Source: CAHJXG01 sp964235485
GTDB taxonomy: Bacteria > Pseudomonadota > Alphaproteobacteria > Acetobacterales > Acetobacteraceae
NCBI GenBank assembly: GCA_964235485.1
Contig: CAXSAZ010000002.1
Location: 243,677-307,676, forward strand
DNA length: 64,000 nucleotides
Reading direction: 5' to 3'
Shown here: piece after piece, positions 7,398 through 14,642 of the stretch
Layout of the letters: every line of letters begins with the position of its first letter
Numbering within the stretch: position 1 is the stretch's first letter
The notes under the pieces: model-generated
Seen by the model: the letters and a program-made list of their open reading frames with translations, nothing else
Databases searched by the model: none
Told to the model about the DNA's origin: nothing
Position numbers and translations under genes: made by a program

Positions 7398-8507
7398 TTA
7401 TTGTGTCTTATTATGCCGTTGTATATATTGGCGCATATTTGCATCAAGATTGTTGAAAATTTCTGGACCAGCCTTCTCATTAAATACTGCCACTTCGTTG
7501 TCGATTGATGGCCTACCAAAGTAGCTATTATTACCAATACCTGTTGTAATAATCAACCATGAGCCGTCCGTGTTTTGGACGGCCTGCCTTGAAATTGCTC
7601 CATACGCAAGGTAATGTCCCTCAAGCGTCTCATTCTTGGTGGTTAAGCCGTCATTGGACACTGTCGTTCGTACGTTTCCGACAAATAGGTTGGTGCCAGG
7701 GACGTAAACTGGATATGAGTTCCCCGATTTCACGGGTTTGTCGGGAGACTGCCCTGGAACCGCAAAACGTAACATTATATCTTTCATCTGCTCCGGCGTG
7801 ACATGCTCCTCCGCAGAAGCTACTATGTTGCTCGTTTGATAGTAGTGATATCCGGGTCTGGATGAGGAATACTCGCCGGCACTAATGCCGGAGCCTTGCC
7901 CCAAATCGTTGGGCGGGTCAGTTGGTGCACCTGGCCCGGTAAACAGATTGGGTGCGAGTCGGTCGGGCAAAACGCCGTTCGCAGCAGGGAGCGGACCGCC
8001 CACCCCGGTCGCGTTCGCATTGCCGGCGAAGGTGCGGGTACCGACGCCCGCGCCGCTTTGGTTCGGGAGATCACCACCGGCCAGGCCGCTCCCGCTCAAG
8101 TCAGCAACCATGCCGTCGGCGTCCGGGTCATCGCCCCTGATCGCTGCAGCCACCGCGGCCCCCACCGCCCGGGCCACCTCCTCGCCCATCCCTCCCGCCA
8201 CCGGCGCCAGGAACGGGCGGGCCGGCATCCGGGCCGTGCCCAGTTCCTGCGGCACCGCGGCCGGGTCGCTGCTGCCGACTGCGGCCTGCAGCCCGTTCGC
8301 CTGCGCCCCCACGCTGTCGCGCAACGCCCCGCTCTGAAGCCAAGGCTCGTCGTGCCCGCCCCCGCCCGGCGGTTCCGACAAGCCTTCGCGCACCCTGGCC
8401 GCCATGCGTTGCGCCTGCTCGGCCAGTGCCCGCGCCATCACCTCGTCAGGGCGCAGACACTCCAAACGCTCGCGAAGCTCGTTCAGTCCTGTAATCCTTA
8501 AAGCCAT
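7398..8507 (-). CDS. Phage HK97-gp10-like domain fused to a toxin-like C-terminal domain
   Basis: A 369-residue protein. Residues 1-125 look like HK97 gp10-family phage morphogenesis/tail-completion proteins (MALRITGLNELRERL, then SGALRDSVGA, ELGTARMPARPFLAP). Residues 126-218 are a Gly/Pro/Ala-rich linker. Residues 219-369 form a separate, AT-richer domain with SYPVYVPGTNLFVGNVRTT, ETLEGHYLAYGAISRQAV and DGSWLIITTGIGNN, resembling variable C-terminal domains of polymorphic toxins. I do not recognise its family or active site. The start at 8507 is fixed by AAGGAGG ten bases upstream. The next gene abuts its stop. Confidence 0.62.
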   Translation of the reverse strand: MALRITGLNELRERLECLRPDEVMARALAEQAQRMAARVREGLSEPPGGGGHDEPWLQSGALRDSVGAQANGLQAAVGSSDPAAVPQELGTARMPARPFLAPVAGGMGEEVARAVGAAVAAAIRGDDPDADGMVADLSGSGLAGGDLPNQSGAGVGTRTFAGNANATGVGGPLPAANGVLPDRLAPNLFTGPGAPTDPPNDLGQGSGISAGEYSSSRPGYHYYQTSNIVASAEEHVTPEQMKDIMLRFAVPGQSPDKPVKSGNSYPVYVPGTNLFVGNVRTTVSNDGLTTKNETLEGHYLAYGAISRQAVQNTDGSWLIITTGIGNNSYFGRPSIDNEVAVFNEKAGPEIFNNLDANMRQYIQRHNKTQ

Positions 8508-8591
8508 GCGCCATTCGCCTCCTTGCGGAAAGCGTTCTGCATTTGTTCCAAACGACACGCAAGCGGAAAGAGAATGTGTTCAAGCTACTCC

Positions 8592-8599
8592 TTTAAAAA
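8592..8599. repeat. Left 8-bp target-site duplication (TTTAAAAA) of the IS1595-family element
   Basis: TTTAAAAA directly precedes the left inverted repeat at 8600 and is repeated exactly at 11082-11089, directly after the right inverted repeat. An 8-bp AT-rich duplication is characteristic of IS1595-family insertion. Confidence 0.9.
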
Positions 8600-8624
8600 G
8601 GCGTTATTATATTTTCCATACCCA
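8600..8624 (+). repeat. Left terminal inverted repeat of the IS1595-family element
   Basis: Begins GGCGTTATTATATTTTCCAT and ends ACCCA. It matches the reverse complement of 11057-11081 at 21 of 25 positions; mismatches are at positions 5, 13, 16 and 17. Confidence 0.88.
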
Positions 8625-8765
8625 AGCTACCGGGGATGAGCTATGAACGGCTTGTCTTTTGTCAGTGGACTTGCATCTCGCGACGCGAATCACTCGGCGA
8701 GCGCAGCAGTCCTCGCGCTCGTGTGTGGGTTGCCCAGGGATCTTAGGGGAAGGCGCAGGTTAGCT

Positions 8766-9638
8766 ATGTTGAGGGCTTTTGTGGATGACAGCGGGAGGGG
8801 CAATCCGCCGATCTTCGTGCTGGCCGCACTTGTAGCCCGCGCTGCGGCATGGGCCGCCTTTTCTGACGAGTGGGATGAGATACTAGGCGCTGAACCGAGA
8901 ATGCCGTTTCTGAAAATGAAGGAGTTGATGAACTTCGACTCAGCGGCAGGCGATAGCGATCGGCTTCACAAACTCTATGCTCTGCAAGGCGTCATAAACA
9001 GGCACGTTGAATATGGCGTCGTTATCGGCCTGCCCTCACAAGAATATCGAAAGATATTTAAAGGAGTGACCCCTCTCGCGCTTGAGAGCGAGTACTTTTT
9101 CGCGGCTACTCATATAATCGAGGCCGTATTGGGCCACGAATACGACAGTGGGAGAAAGGAGAAAGTCTCCTTCGTGTTCGACGAACAGATGAAAGAGCAG
9201 ACTGAGGTATTGTCGTCCTGGAATTATGCGAAGAATGGTGGAGCCGCCGCCCCCATTAGACGTAGGATGGGTGGAACCCCAACATGGGACAACGACAGGG
9301 ATTTGCGCCCCTTACAGGCTGCTGACATGATCGCTTGGCTTTGCAGGAGGCTGGGAGCGGACATGGTTGTCGGTGCCAATGATGTCTCTGTTCTTAGCAG
9401 TGATCCCGTCGGAGCGATTCTGAAGGGCGAGGCAGAACCACCAGACTACCAAGCCGTGTCATCCATAATGGCGTCCAAGGCATGGAGTGGTGGTCGAAAT
9501 CTACATATTCCAATCCATCGACACTTCTACAGCTACGAAGAGATGTTGGCGGCCAAACAGATTATGGATTATCGGGGCTATCTGCTTAACGAACCAGAAA
9601 GTAAGAAGCAAAGGGCAATCCGGCGCAAGAAACGCTAG
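8766..9638 (+). CDS. DUF3800 protein, transposon passenger gene
   Basis: A 290-residue protein of the DUF3800 family. Characteristic acidic positions are visible: Asp7/Asp8 in MLRAFVDDSG, Asp139 in VSFVFDEQMKEQ and Asp187 in RPLQAADMIAW. This spacing is compatible with an RNase H-like fold, though the biochemical role of DUF3800 is not established. The ATG at 8766 was preferred over 8643 because family proteins begin just before the DxSG motif and an AGG-type box (CGCAGG) precedes it. The gene lies inside the IS1595-family element, transcribed away from the left repeat, and is AT-richer than core genes. Confidence 0.85.
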   Translation: MLRAFVDDSGRGNPPIFVLAALVARAAAWAAFSDEWDEILGAEPRMPFLKMKELMNFDSAAGDSDRLHKLYALQGVINRHVEYGVVIGLPSQEYRKIFKGVTPLALESEYFFAATHIIEAVLGHEYDSGRKEKVSFVFDEQMKEQTEVLSSWNYAKNGGAAAPIRRRMGGTPTWDNDRDLRPLQAADMIAWLCRRLGADMVVGANDVSVLSSDPVGAILKGEAEPPDYQAVSSIMASKAWSGGRNLHIPIHRHFYSYEEMLAAKQIMDYRGYLLNEPESKKQRAIRRKKR

Positions 9639-9796
9639 TTTGAAATCCGACAAATGGGTTCAGCAAGAAGATTGAGAGCCGTGCCCACGCGGTCGTGCTG
9701 CACGTTCTACAACTCCCTCTGCATTCATAAGACGCGGCCCTCGGTTGCTTCTCCGCACGCCATGCTGATGAAGCGTTGTGACTGCCTCGCGTGGGT

Positions 9797-9994
9797 TTAT
9801 GCGTCGCCTCGCGACCGAGGTCCCGGCTTCACCTGATCCGGATGCGTAGTCGGGGACTTTGGCCCGGATTTCACAATCGTTCGAAACACCCGCTCAAACG
9901 CCTCCGGCGTCTCGTCTACCCCGATCTCCCGAGCGGTCTCAATGAACCGCTCGGATTGCGGCTTCTCGTCCGGCCTTGGTTTGCGTGCTGGCAT
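9797..9994 (-). CDS. Conserved small hypothetical protein inside the transposon
   Basis: A 65-residue charged protein starting MPARKPRPDEKPQSERFI and continuing REIGVDETPEAFERVF, a short helical domain with a basic, proline-rich tail. I recall similar short proteins (KP.P.EKPQ.ERFIE.A) in alphaproteobacteria but no assigned function. The ATG at 9994 with GAAAG upstream is preferred over TTG at 10009. It lies just downstream of the transposase on the same strand, 99 bases from its stop, and could be a DNA-binding accessory factor; that role is speculation. Confidence 0.65.
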   Translation of the reverse strand: MPARKPRPDEKPQSERFIETAREIGVDETPEAFERVFRTIVKSGPKSPTTHPDQVKPGPRSRGDA

Positions 9995-10093
9995 TTTGCT
10001 TTCTTTCAAAACAACCTTGTTTGTTTGTCCGGCTTTTCGCGTGCAGCTTTTTTGAATCCGTCGGTAAACCCGAACGGAACCTGCGAGCGACGG

Positions 10094-11020
10094 TCATGCG
10101 CTCACTTGCCGACTAGTCGTTCGATAGGTCAGGCGCTTGCCGACGACGCCCTTGATGGCCAGGTCAGTGCGGGCAGCGTCATCCACGCCCAGCTTGACCC
10201 GGTTGCTGTAGCGGAAATCGAACTCGGCGACGTAGCGGCGCAGGTGTTTCTCGGCGCAGTGCTGATACACGCCCTTCATGCCGCGCTTAAACACGCTGTA
10301 GAAGCCTTCCACGGTGTTGCTGTGAATGATGCCGCGCCCGTATTCCTCCGCGCCGTGGCGCACGAAATCATGCCCGGCGAAGTGCTTGCTCAAATGGGCA
10401 TACTGCCCGGCCTCGTCGGTCATGATGTGGGTGCCGGATGCGACATGCGCCTTGATGATCGGCAGAAGGTCGGCAGCAGCAGTGCCAGAGACATGGAACG
10501 AGCGTGCGCCCTTGCCGCGCTCCACAAGGGTCATGACCGCGTGCTTGTGGGCATAGCCGCGCTGCTTCGGCATGTCCTTCTTCTGACCGATGAAGGTTTC
10601 ATCAATCTCCACAACCGCACCCTCGCCGCCCATTGGCTCCATGCCAACGGTGGTCATCGCCTCACGGATGCGGTGCGACATGAACCAAGCGGTTTTGAGG
10701 GTAACGCCCAAGGTGCGGTGAAGCTGGTTGCTGCTGATGCCCTTCTTGCTCGCGCACATCAGATGCATCGCTTGCAGCCAGAGCTTCATTTCGACATGAC
10801 TGGACTCGAACACGGTGCCGATCTTGACGGTGAACGGCTTGCGGCAGGCATAGCACTTGTAGAGGCCGATCCGGGTGCTTTTGCCGCCCATCTTGCCGAT
10901 CCGCTCGCATGAACCGCAATGCGCGCACACCGGGCCATTCGGCCAGATGCGTGCCTCGACGAAGGCGTATGCGGCTTCTTCGTCGTGGAAGTGCGGGGCG
11001 CTTAGAACGGATTGGGCCAT
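10094..11020 (-). CDS. IS1595-family (ISXO2-like) transposase
   Basis: A 308-residue transposase. The N-terminal zinc ribbon has Cys32, Cys35, Cys56 and Cys59 (CAHC, CYAC). The ISXO2-like catalytic core shows Asp140 in VVEIDETFIG, Asp202 in IMTDEAGQY, and HSNTVEGFYSVFKRGMKG with Asn234 and Glu238, as expected for this family. The frame is intact. GGAGAG six bases before the ATG at 11020 supports the start. A TTGACA within the right inverted repeat reads toward the gene and may be its -35 element. Confidence 0.95.
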   Translation of the reverse strand: MAQSVLSAPHFHDEEAAYAFVEARIWPNGPVCAHCGSCERIGKMGGKSTRIGLYKCYACRKPFTVKIGTVFESSHVEMKLWLQAMHLMCASKKGISSNQLHRTLGVTLKTAWFMSHRIREAMTTVGMEPMGGEGAVVEIDETFIGQKKDMPKQRGYAHKHAVMTLVERGKGARSFHVSGTAAADLLPIIKAHVASGTHIMTDEAGQYAHLSKHFAGHDFVRHGAEEYGRGIIHSNTVEGFYSVFKRGMKGVYQHCAEKHLRRYVAEFDFRYSNRVKLGVDDAARTDLAIKGVVGKRLTYRTTSRQVSA

Positions 11021-11056
11021 CGGTCTCTCCTATGACCGAAAGCTACCTCCGGCCTA

Positions 11057-11081
11057 TGGGTATGTCAAGTATAATATCGCC
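11057..11081 (-). repeat. Right terminal inverted repeat of the IS1595-family element
   Basis: Read on the minus strand from 11081 it begins GGCGATATTATACTTGACAT and ends ACCCA, pairing with 8600-8624. It contains TTGACA directed into the element. On the plus strand it contains TATAAT (11070-11075) facing outward. Confidence 0.88.
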
Positions 11082-11089
11082 TTTAAAAA
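11082..11089. repeat. Right 8-bp target-site duplication (TTTAAAAA)
   Basis: Exact copy of 8592-8599, directly outside the right inverted repeat. Confidence 0.9.
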
Positions 11090-11169
11090 CTCGGCACAGA
11101 TGATGGCGGCCTACACGAGCGCCACTCAGACGACGCCCACGCGACCTCCGTGCGGTGGACCGCCCTCCC

Positions 11170-12384
11170 CTACTCCGCCACGGCCACCCGCTCCACCACC
11201 TTCGCCCGCGCCGCCAAGCGCAGGATCAGCAGCCCCAGCGCCGCGGACGCCAGCGACCCCACGAACACCGCGAGCTTCACCTCGTCCCCCCGCGGCGTTT
11301 GCCGGAAGGCGAGGTCGCCGATGAACAGGCTCATGGTGAAGCCGATGCCGCACAGCACCGCGCCGCCGTAAAGCTGGGTCCGCGTGACGCCCTCCGGCAG
11401 CCGGGCCAGGCCGAGGCGCGCGGCCAGCAGCACCGCGCCGAACACGCCGACCTGCTTGCCGACGAACAAGCCCAAGGTGGTGCCGATCGCCAGCGAGTCC
11501 CATAGTGCGCCCGGCGGCAGCGTGTCGAAGGCCAACCCAGCATTCGCGAGGCCAAACAGCGGCAGGATGCCATAGGCGACCCAAAGCCCGAGCTTGTGCT
11601 CCAGCCGCTCGGCCGGGGCTTGGTCCTCCCCGGGCTTCGCCCGCATGGGCACCACGAAGGCCAGCGCCACCCCGGCCAGCGTGGCGTGCACGCCGGACTC
11701 GAACACCAGCGCCCACAGCACGGCGCCGCCGAGCAGGTATGGCCACAAGCGCCGCACGCCCGCGCGATTCAGCCCCCACAACCCCAGCCATGTCAGCACC
11801 GCCAACCCCAGCCCCACCAGGTCAAGCCCCTGCGTATAGAACAAGGCGATCACCACGATGGCGCCCAGGTCGTCGATGATCGCCAGCGCCGTCAAGAACA
11901 CCTTGAGCGCCACCGGCACCCGGCTGCCCAGCACGCTCAGCACGGCCAGCGCAAAGGCGATGTCGGTCGCCACCGGCACCGCCCAGCCGCGCAGCGCCGT
12001 GCTGTCGCCCCAGTTCAGCGCCACGGTGATCGCCGCCGGCACCACCATGCCGCCCAGGGCCGCCAAGCCCGGCGCCGCCAGCCGCGTGGGCGACGCCAGC
12101 TCGCCCTCCGTGATCTCGCGCCGCAGCTCCAGCCCGACCAGCAGGAAGAACAGCGCCATCAGCCCGTCGTTGATCCAGATATGCACGGGCTTCGTCAGGC
12201 CGCCCACACCGAGCGGGTGATCCAGCAGGGCGTGGTAGGCCGGCGCCGCCGCCGAGTTGGCCCAGCCGAGCGCCACCAGGGCGGAAACGATCAACACGAG
12301 GCCGCCCGCGCTTTCCAACCGCAGGAACGCGGTCAAGGCCGCCACGTGCCGCCGGGCAGCGTGCGTGATGAACAGGTATTGCAT
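11170..12384 (-). CDS. nhaA: Na+/H+ antiporter NhaA
   Basis: A 404-residue inner-membrane antiporter with about 12 hydrophobic segments. Signature segments are present: WINDGLMALFFLLVGLELRRE, ATDIAFALAVL and KVFLTALAIIDDLGAI, including the adjacent Asp pair that binds Na+/H+, and the C-terminal LCGIGFTMSLFI. It exchanges external protons for internal sodium and supports pH and salt homeostasis. The ATG at 12384 gives the usual N-terminus (MQYLFITHAA then FLRLESAGG); the longer frame upstream is arginine-rich and not family-like. Divergent from the GT9-like gene at 12486. Confidence 0.95.
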   Translation of the reverse strand: MQYLFITHAARRHVAALTAFLRLESAGGLVLIVSALVALGWANSAAAPAYHALLDHPLGVGGLTKPVHIWINDGLMALFFLLVGLELRREITEGELASPTRLAAPGLAALGGMVVPAAITVALNWGDSTALRGWAVPVATDIAFALAVLSVLGSRVPVALKVFLTALAIIDDLGAIVVIALFYTQGLDLVGLGLAVLTWLGLWGLNRAGVRRLWPYLLGGAVLWALVFESGVHATLAGVALAFVVPMRAKPGEDQAPAERLEHKLGLWVAYGILPLFGLANAGLAFDTLPPGALWDSLAIGTTLGLFVGKQVGVFGAVLLAARLGLARLPEGVTRTQLYGGAVLCGIGFTMSLFIGDLAFRQTPRGDEVKLAVFVGSLASAALGLLILRLAARAKVVERVAVAE

Positions 12385-12485
12385 CCATGGTTCCAGTGAT
12401 TGTTGCCAGCCGCCGGGCCAGGCCCGGGCAACACGGGCGGCGCTGCCGCGTTGCCTGGGTCTGCGCCGTGGCGTCATGGTTGCCT

Positions 12486-13469
12486 ATGCCGCATCCCTTG
12501 CTCACTCAACGGCGATTCGGGCACGTCTCCGGGAACCCCGGCGCCCTCTGGGACCAGGCCATGCGGGCGGGCGCGCTCGACGCGGCTTGGGCGGTCAGCG
12601 ACGCGGTGCTCCGGGCGCGCGACCCGGCGACGCGGGACGATCCCGCCCAGCCCTACCACCTGCGCTGGGTGTGGGACGGGCGCAGTTCGGACGGGCGCCG
12701 GGTGCTGGTCCGCTGCTACCATGGCCTCGGCGACACGCTGCAGTTCTGCCGCTACTTGCCCGCGCTCCGGCGCCGGGCCGCGCAGGTGGTGCTGGAAGCG
12801 CAGCCGGAACTGCTGCCGCTGCTGCGCGCCCTGCCCGGCCCCGACCAGGTGATCCCATTCCGCCCGGACGCGCCGGCGCCCGCGTCGGAGTGCGACATCG
12901 AGATCATGGAACTCGCCCACGCGCTGCGCCTGCCCCCGGACGGCGCGCCTTACCTTTCCGCGGAGCCGCTGCCCCGGCCGGCCGAGGGCCTGCTGGTGGG
13001 GGTCTGCTGGCAGGCCGGCGGTTGGGACCCGGAGCGGTCCGTGCCGTTGCCGGCCCTGGCAACCTTGGCACAGGCGCCCGGCGTGCGGCTGGTCAGCTTG
13101 CAGCGCGGCCCCGGGCTGGCGGAGCTGTCCGCCGCGGACGCGCCCCCGGTGCTCGACCCCGGGGACCGCAGCGCGGACGTGGGAACGGTCGCCCGGCTGC
13201 TGGCGACGCTCGACCTGGTGGTGACGGTGGACACGATGGTCGCGCACCTGGCCGGCGCGCTGGGCCGGCCGACCTGGTTGCTGCTGAAGGCGGAGGCCGA
13301 TTGGCGCTGGATGACCGGGCGGCGCAGCCGTTGGTACGACTCGGTCCGGCTTTACCGGCAAGTCCGCCCCGGGCAATGGGCGCAGCCGCTCGCGCAGATG
13401 CGGGCAGACCTCGACGCCCTGCTTCGGCGGCGCGAGTCCGGGAACCCTGGCGCAAATCGGCGTTTGTAG
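12486..13469 (+). CDS. GT9-like (heptosyltransferase/O-GlcNAc-type) glycosyltransferase
   Basis: A 327-residue protein. Its central and C-terminal parts resemble the glycosyltransferase-9-like domains found in TPR-linked sugar transferases: GLGDTLQFCRYLPALRRRA for the acceptor half, GVCWQAGG opening the nucleotide-sugar half, and VDTMVAHLAGALGRPTW followed by DWRWM. TPR repeats are absent. The ATG at 12486 gives a compact N-terminus. It heads the glycan operon but is separated from the next gene by 75 bp and a strong nested inverted repeat, so it may be a separate transcript. Donor and acceptor are unknown. Confidence 0.75.
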   Translation: MPHPLLTQRRFGHVSGNPGALWDQAMRAGALDAAWAVSDAVLRARDPATRDDPAQPYHLRWVWDGRSSDGRRVLVRCYHGLGDTLQFCRYLPALRRRAAQVVLEAQPELLPLLRALPGPDQVIPFRPDAPAPASECDIEIMELAHALRLPPDGAPYLSAEPLPRPAEGLLVGVCWQAGGWDPERSVPLPALATLAQAPGVRLVSLQRGPGLAELSAADAPPVLDPGDRSADVGTVARLLATLDLVVTVDTMVAHLAGALGRPTWLLLKAEADWRWMTGRRSRWYDSVRLYRQVRPGQWAQPLAQMRADLDALLRRRESGNPGANRRL

Positions 13470-13485
13470 GCCTACAAGGTTTGCG
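13451..13485. terminator. Nested inverted repeat at the end of the GT9-like gene
   Basis: A perfect 14-bp palindrome TTGTAGGCCTACAA (13464-13477) overlaps the TAG stop at 13467-13469. It is enclosed by CGCAAA (13451-13456) and TTTGCG (13480-13485). The structure could end transcription, stall ribosomes at the stop or bind a dimeric regulator. No U-tract follows, so a Rho-independent terminator is not certain. Confidence 0.45.
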
Positions 13486-13544
13486 ATAGACGAGTCCGGT
13501 GTGCCCATGCCCCCCAACCCGCCGGCTTCGTTAGGTCTCCGATC

Positions 13545-14642
13545 TTGCGAATCGTGATCCTCGGCCTGACCATCACCTCGTCCTGGGGCAACGGGCACGC
13601 GACGACGTTTCGCGGCCTGGTGCGCGGCCTGACGCGGCGCGGCCACAGCGTGCTGTTCCTGGAGCGCGACAAGCCTTGGTACGCGGACCACCGCGACCTG
13701 CCAACGCCGCCCTATGGTGAAACGGAGCTTTACGCCGAGTTGGATGAGCTGTCGCACCGCTGGGCGGCGGCGATCCGGGCGGCGGATTTGGTGGTCGTGG
13801 GGTCCTACGTGCCGGACGGCGTTGCAGTCGGCGCGCTGGTGCAGCGCCTGGCCGGGGGCGTTACGGCGTTCTACGACATCGACACGCCGGTGACGCTGGC
13901 GGCGCTGGACGACGACGCCTGCGATTACCTGACGCCGGAGCTGCTGCGCGGCTTCGACCTTTACTTGTCCTTCACCGGCGGGCCGACGCTGCAATACCTC
14001 GAACGCACGCTGGGCGCGCCGATGGCGCGGGCGCTGTACTGCTCCGCCGACCCGGAGGTCCACCGCCCCGACCCGGCCGCCGTGCCCGCCTGGGACCTCG
14101 GCTACCTCGGCACCTACAGCGCCGACCGCCAGCCGGTGGTGGACCGGCTGCTGTGCCGGGCGGCGCGGGCGTGGGACGCCGGGCGGTTCGTGGTGGCCGG
14201 GCCGCAATACCCGGACGGCCTCGTTTGGCCCGGCAATGTCGAGCGCATCGAGCACTTGGCTCCCGACCAGCACCGCGCCTTCTACGCCGCGCAGCGGTTT
14301 ACCCTGAACGTGACCCGCGCCGACATGGTGCGCCGCGGCTACAGCCCCAGCGTGCGGCTGTTCGAGGCGGCGTGCTGCGGCGTGCCGATCATCAGCGATT
14401 GGTGGGCCGGGCTGGACGCCTTTTTCCGGCCCGGCCACGAAATCCTGATCGCGGCCACGACGGAGGAAGTGCTCGCCGCGGTCCGGACGCTGCCGGAGGA
14501 CCGGCGCCGGACGATGGCCGCCGCCGCCCGCGCGCGCGTGCTGGGCGCCCACACCGGCGACCACCGGGCGGCCGAGCTTGAAACGTATTTCGCCGAGGCC
14601 GCACAGGCGTGCAGCGGCCAGCGCCGGGCGGTGCCGGCATGA
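13545..14642 (+). CDS. CgeB-family glycosyltransferase, copy 1
   Basis: A 365-residue GT-B-type protein of the CgeB (spore maturation protein-like) family. The N-terminal ITSSWGNGHATTFRGL, internal FYDIDTPVTLA and YLGTYSADRQPVVDRL, and C-terminal SPSVRLFEAACCGVPIISDW with GLDAFFRPGHEI are typical. The TTG start at 13545 is supported by exact alignment with copy 2 (MRIVILGLTITSSWGNGHA against MKIVIFGLSVSSSWGNGHA). Its stop overlaps the next start (ATGA). It presumably transfers a sugar in the cytosol to a glycan whose identity is unknown. Confidence 0.82.
   Translation: MRIVILGLTITSSWGNGHATTFRGLVRGLTRRGHSVLFLERDKPWYADHRDLPTPPYGETELYAELDELSHRWAAAIRAADLVVVGSYVPDGVAVGALVQRLAGGVTAFYDIDTPVTLAALDDDACDYLTPELLRGFDLYLSFTGGPTLQYLERTLGAPMARALYCSADPEVHRPDPAAVPAWDLGYLGTYSADRQPVVDRLLCRAARAWDAGRFVVAGPQYPDGLVWPGNVERIEHLAPDQHRAFYAAQRFTLNVTRADMVRRGYSPSVRLFEAACCGVPIISDWWAGLDAFFRPGHEILIAATTEEVLAAVRTLPEDRRRTMAAAARARVLGAHTGDHRAAELETYFAEAAQACSGQRRAVPA

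Larger units (their letters stand above)
8600..11081. mobile_element. Complete IS1595-family transposon with DUF3800 passenger gene (2,482 bp)
   Basis: The element is delimited by imperfect inverted repeats (21 of the first 25 positions match) flanked by the perfect 8-bp duplication TTTAAAAA. Inside are a DUF3800 gene on the plus strand (8766-9638), a 65-codon gene on the minus strand (9797-9994) and the ISXO2-like transposase on the minus strand (10094-11020). IS1595-family members are known to duplicate 8 bp and sometimes to carry passenger genes. Intact ends, duplication and transposase suggest a recent, possibly active insertion. It landed 84 bp upstream of the gp10-toxin gene. Confidence 0.9.

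Noticed and set aside
6909..8507. Remnant prophage or gene transfer agent
   Set aside because: Only one phage-type domain is present, fused to a non-structural tip. No capsid, portal, terminase, tail or integrase gene is visible around it.
9639..9796. Additional gene between the DUF3800 gene and the 65-codon gene
   Set aside because: Frames there are short, lack ribosome sites and have no recognisable motif. I treat it as non-coding transposon interior.
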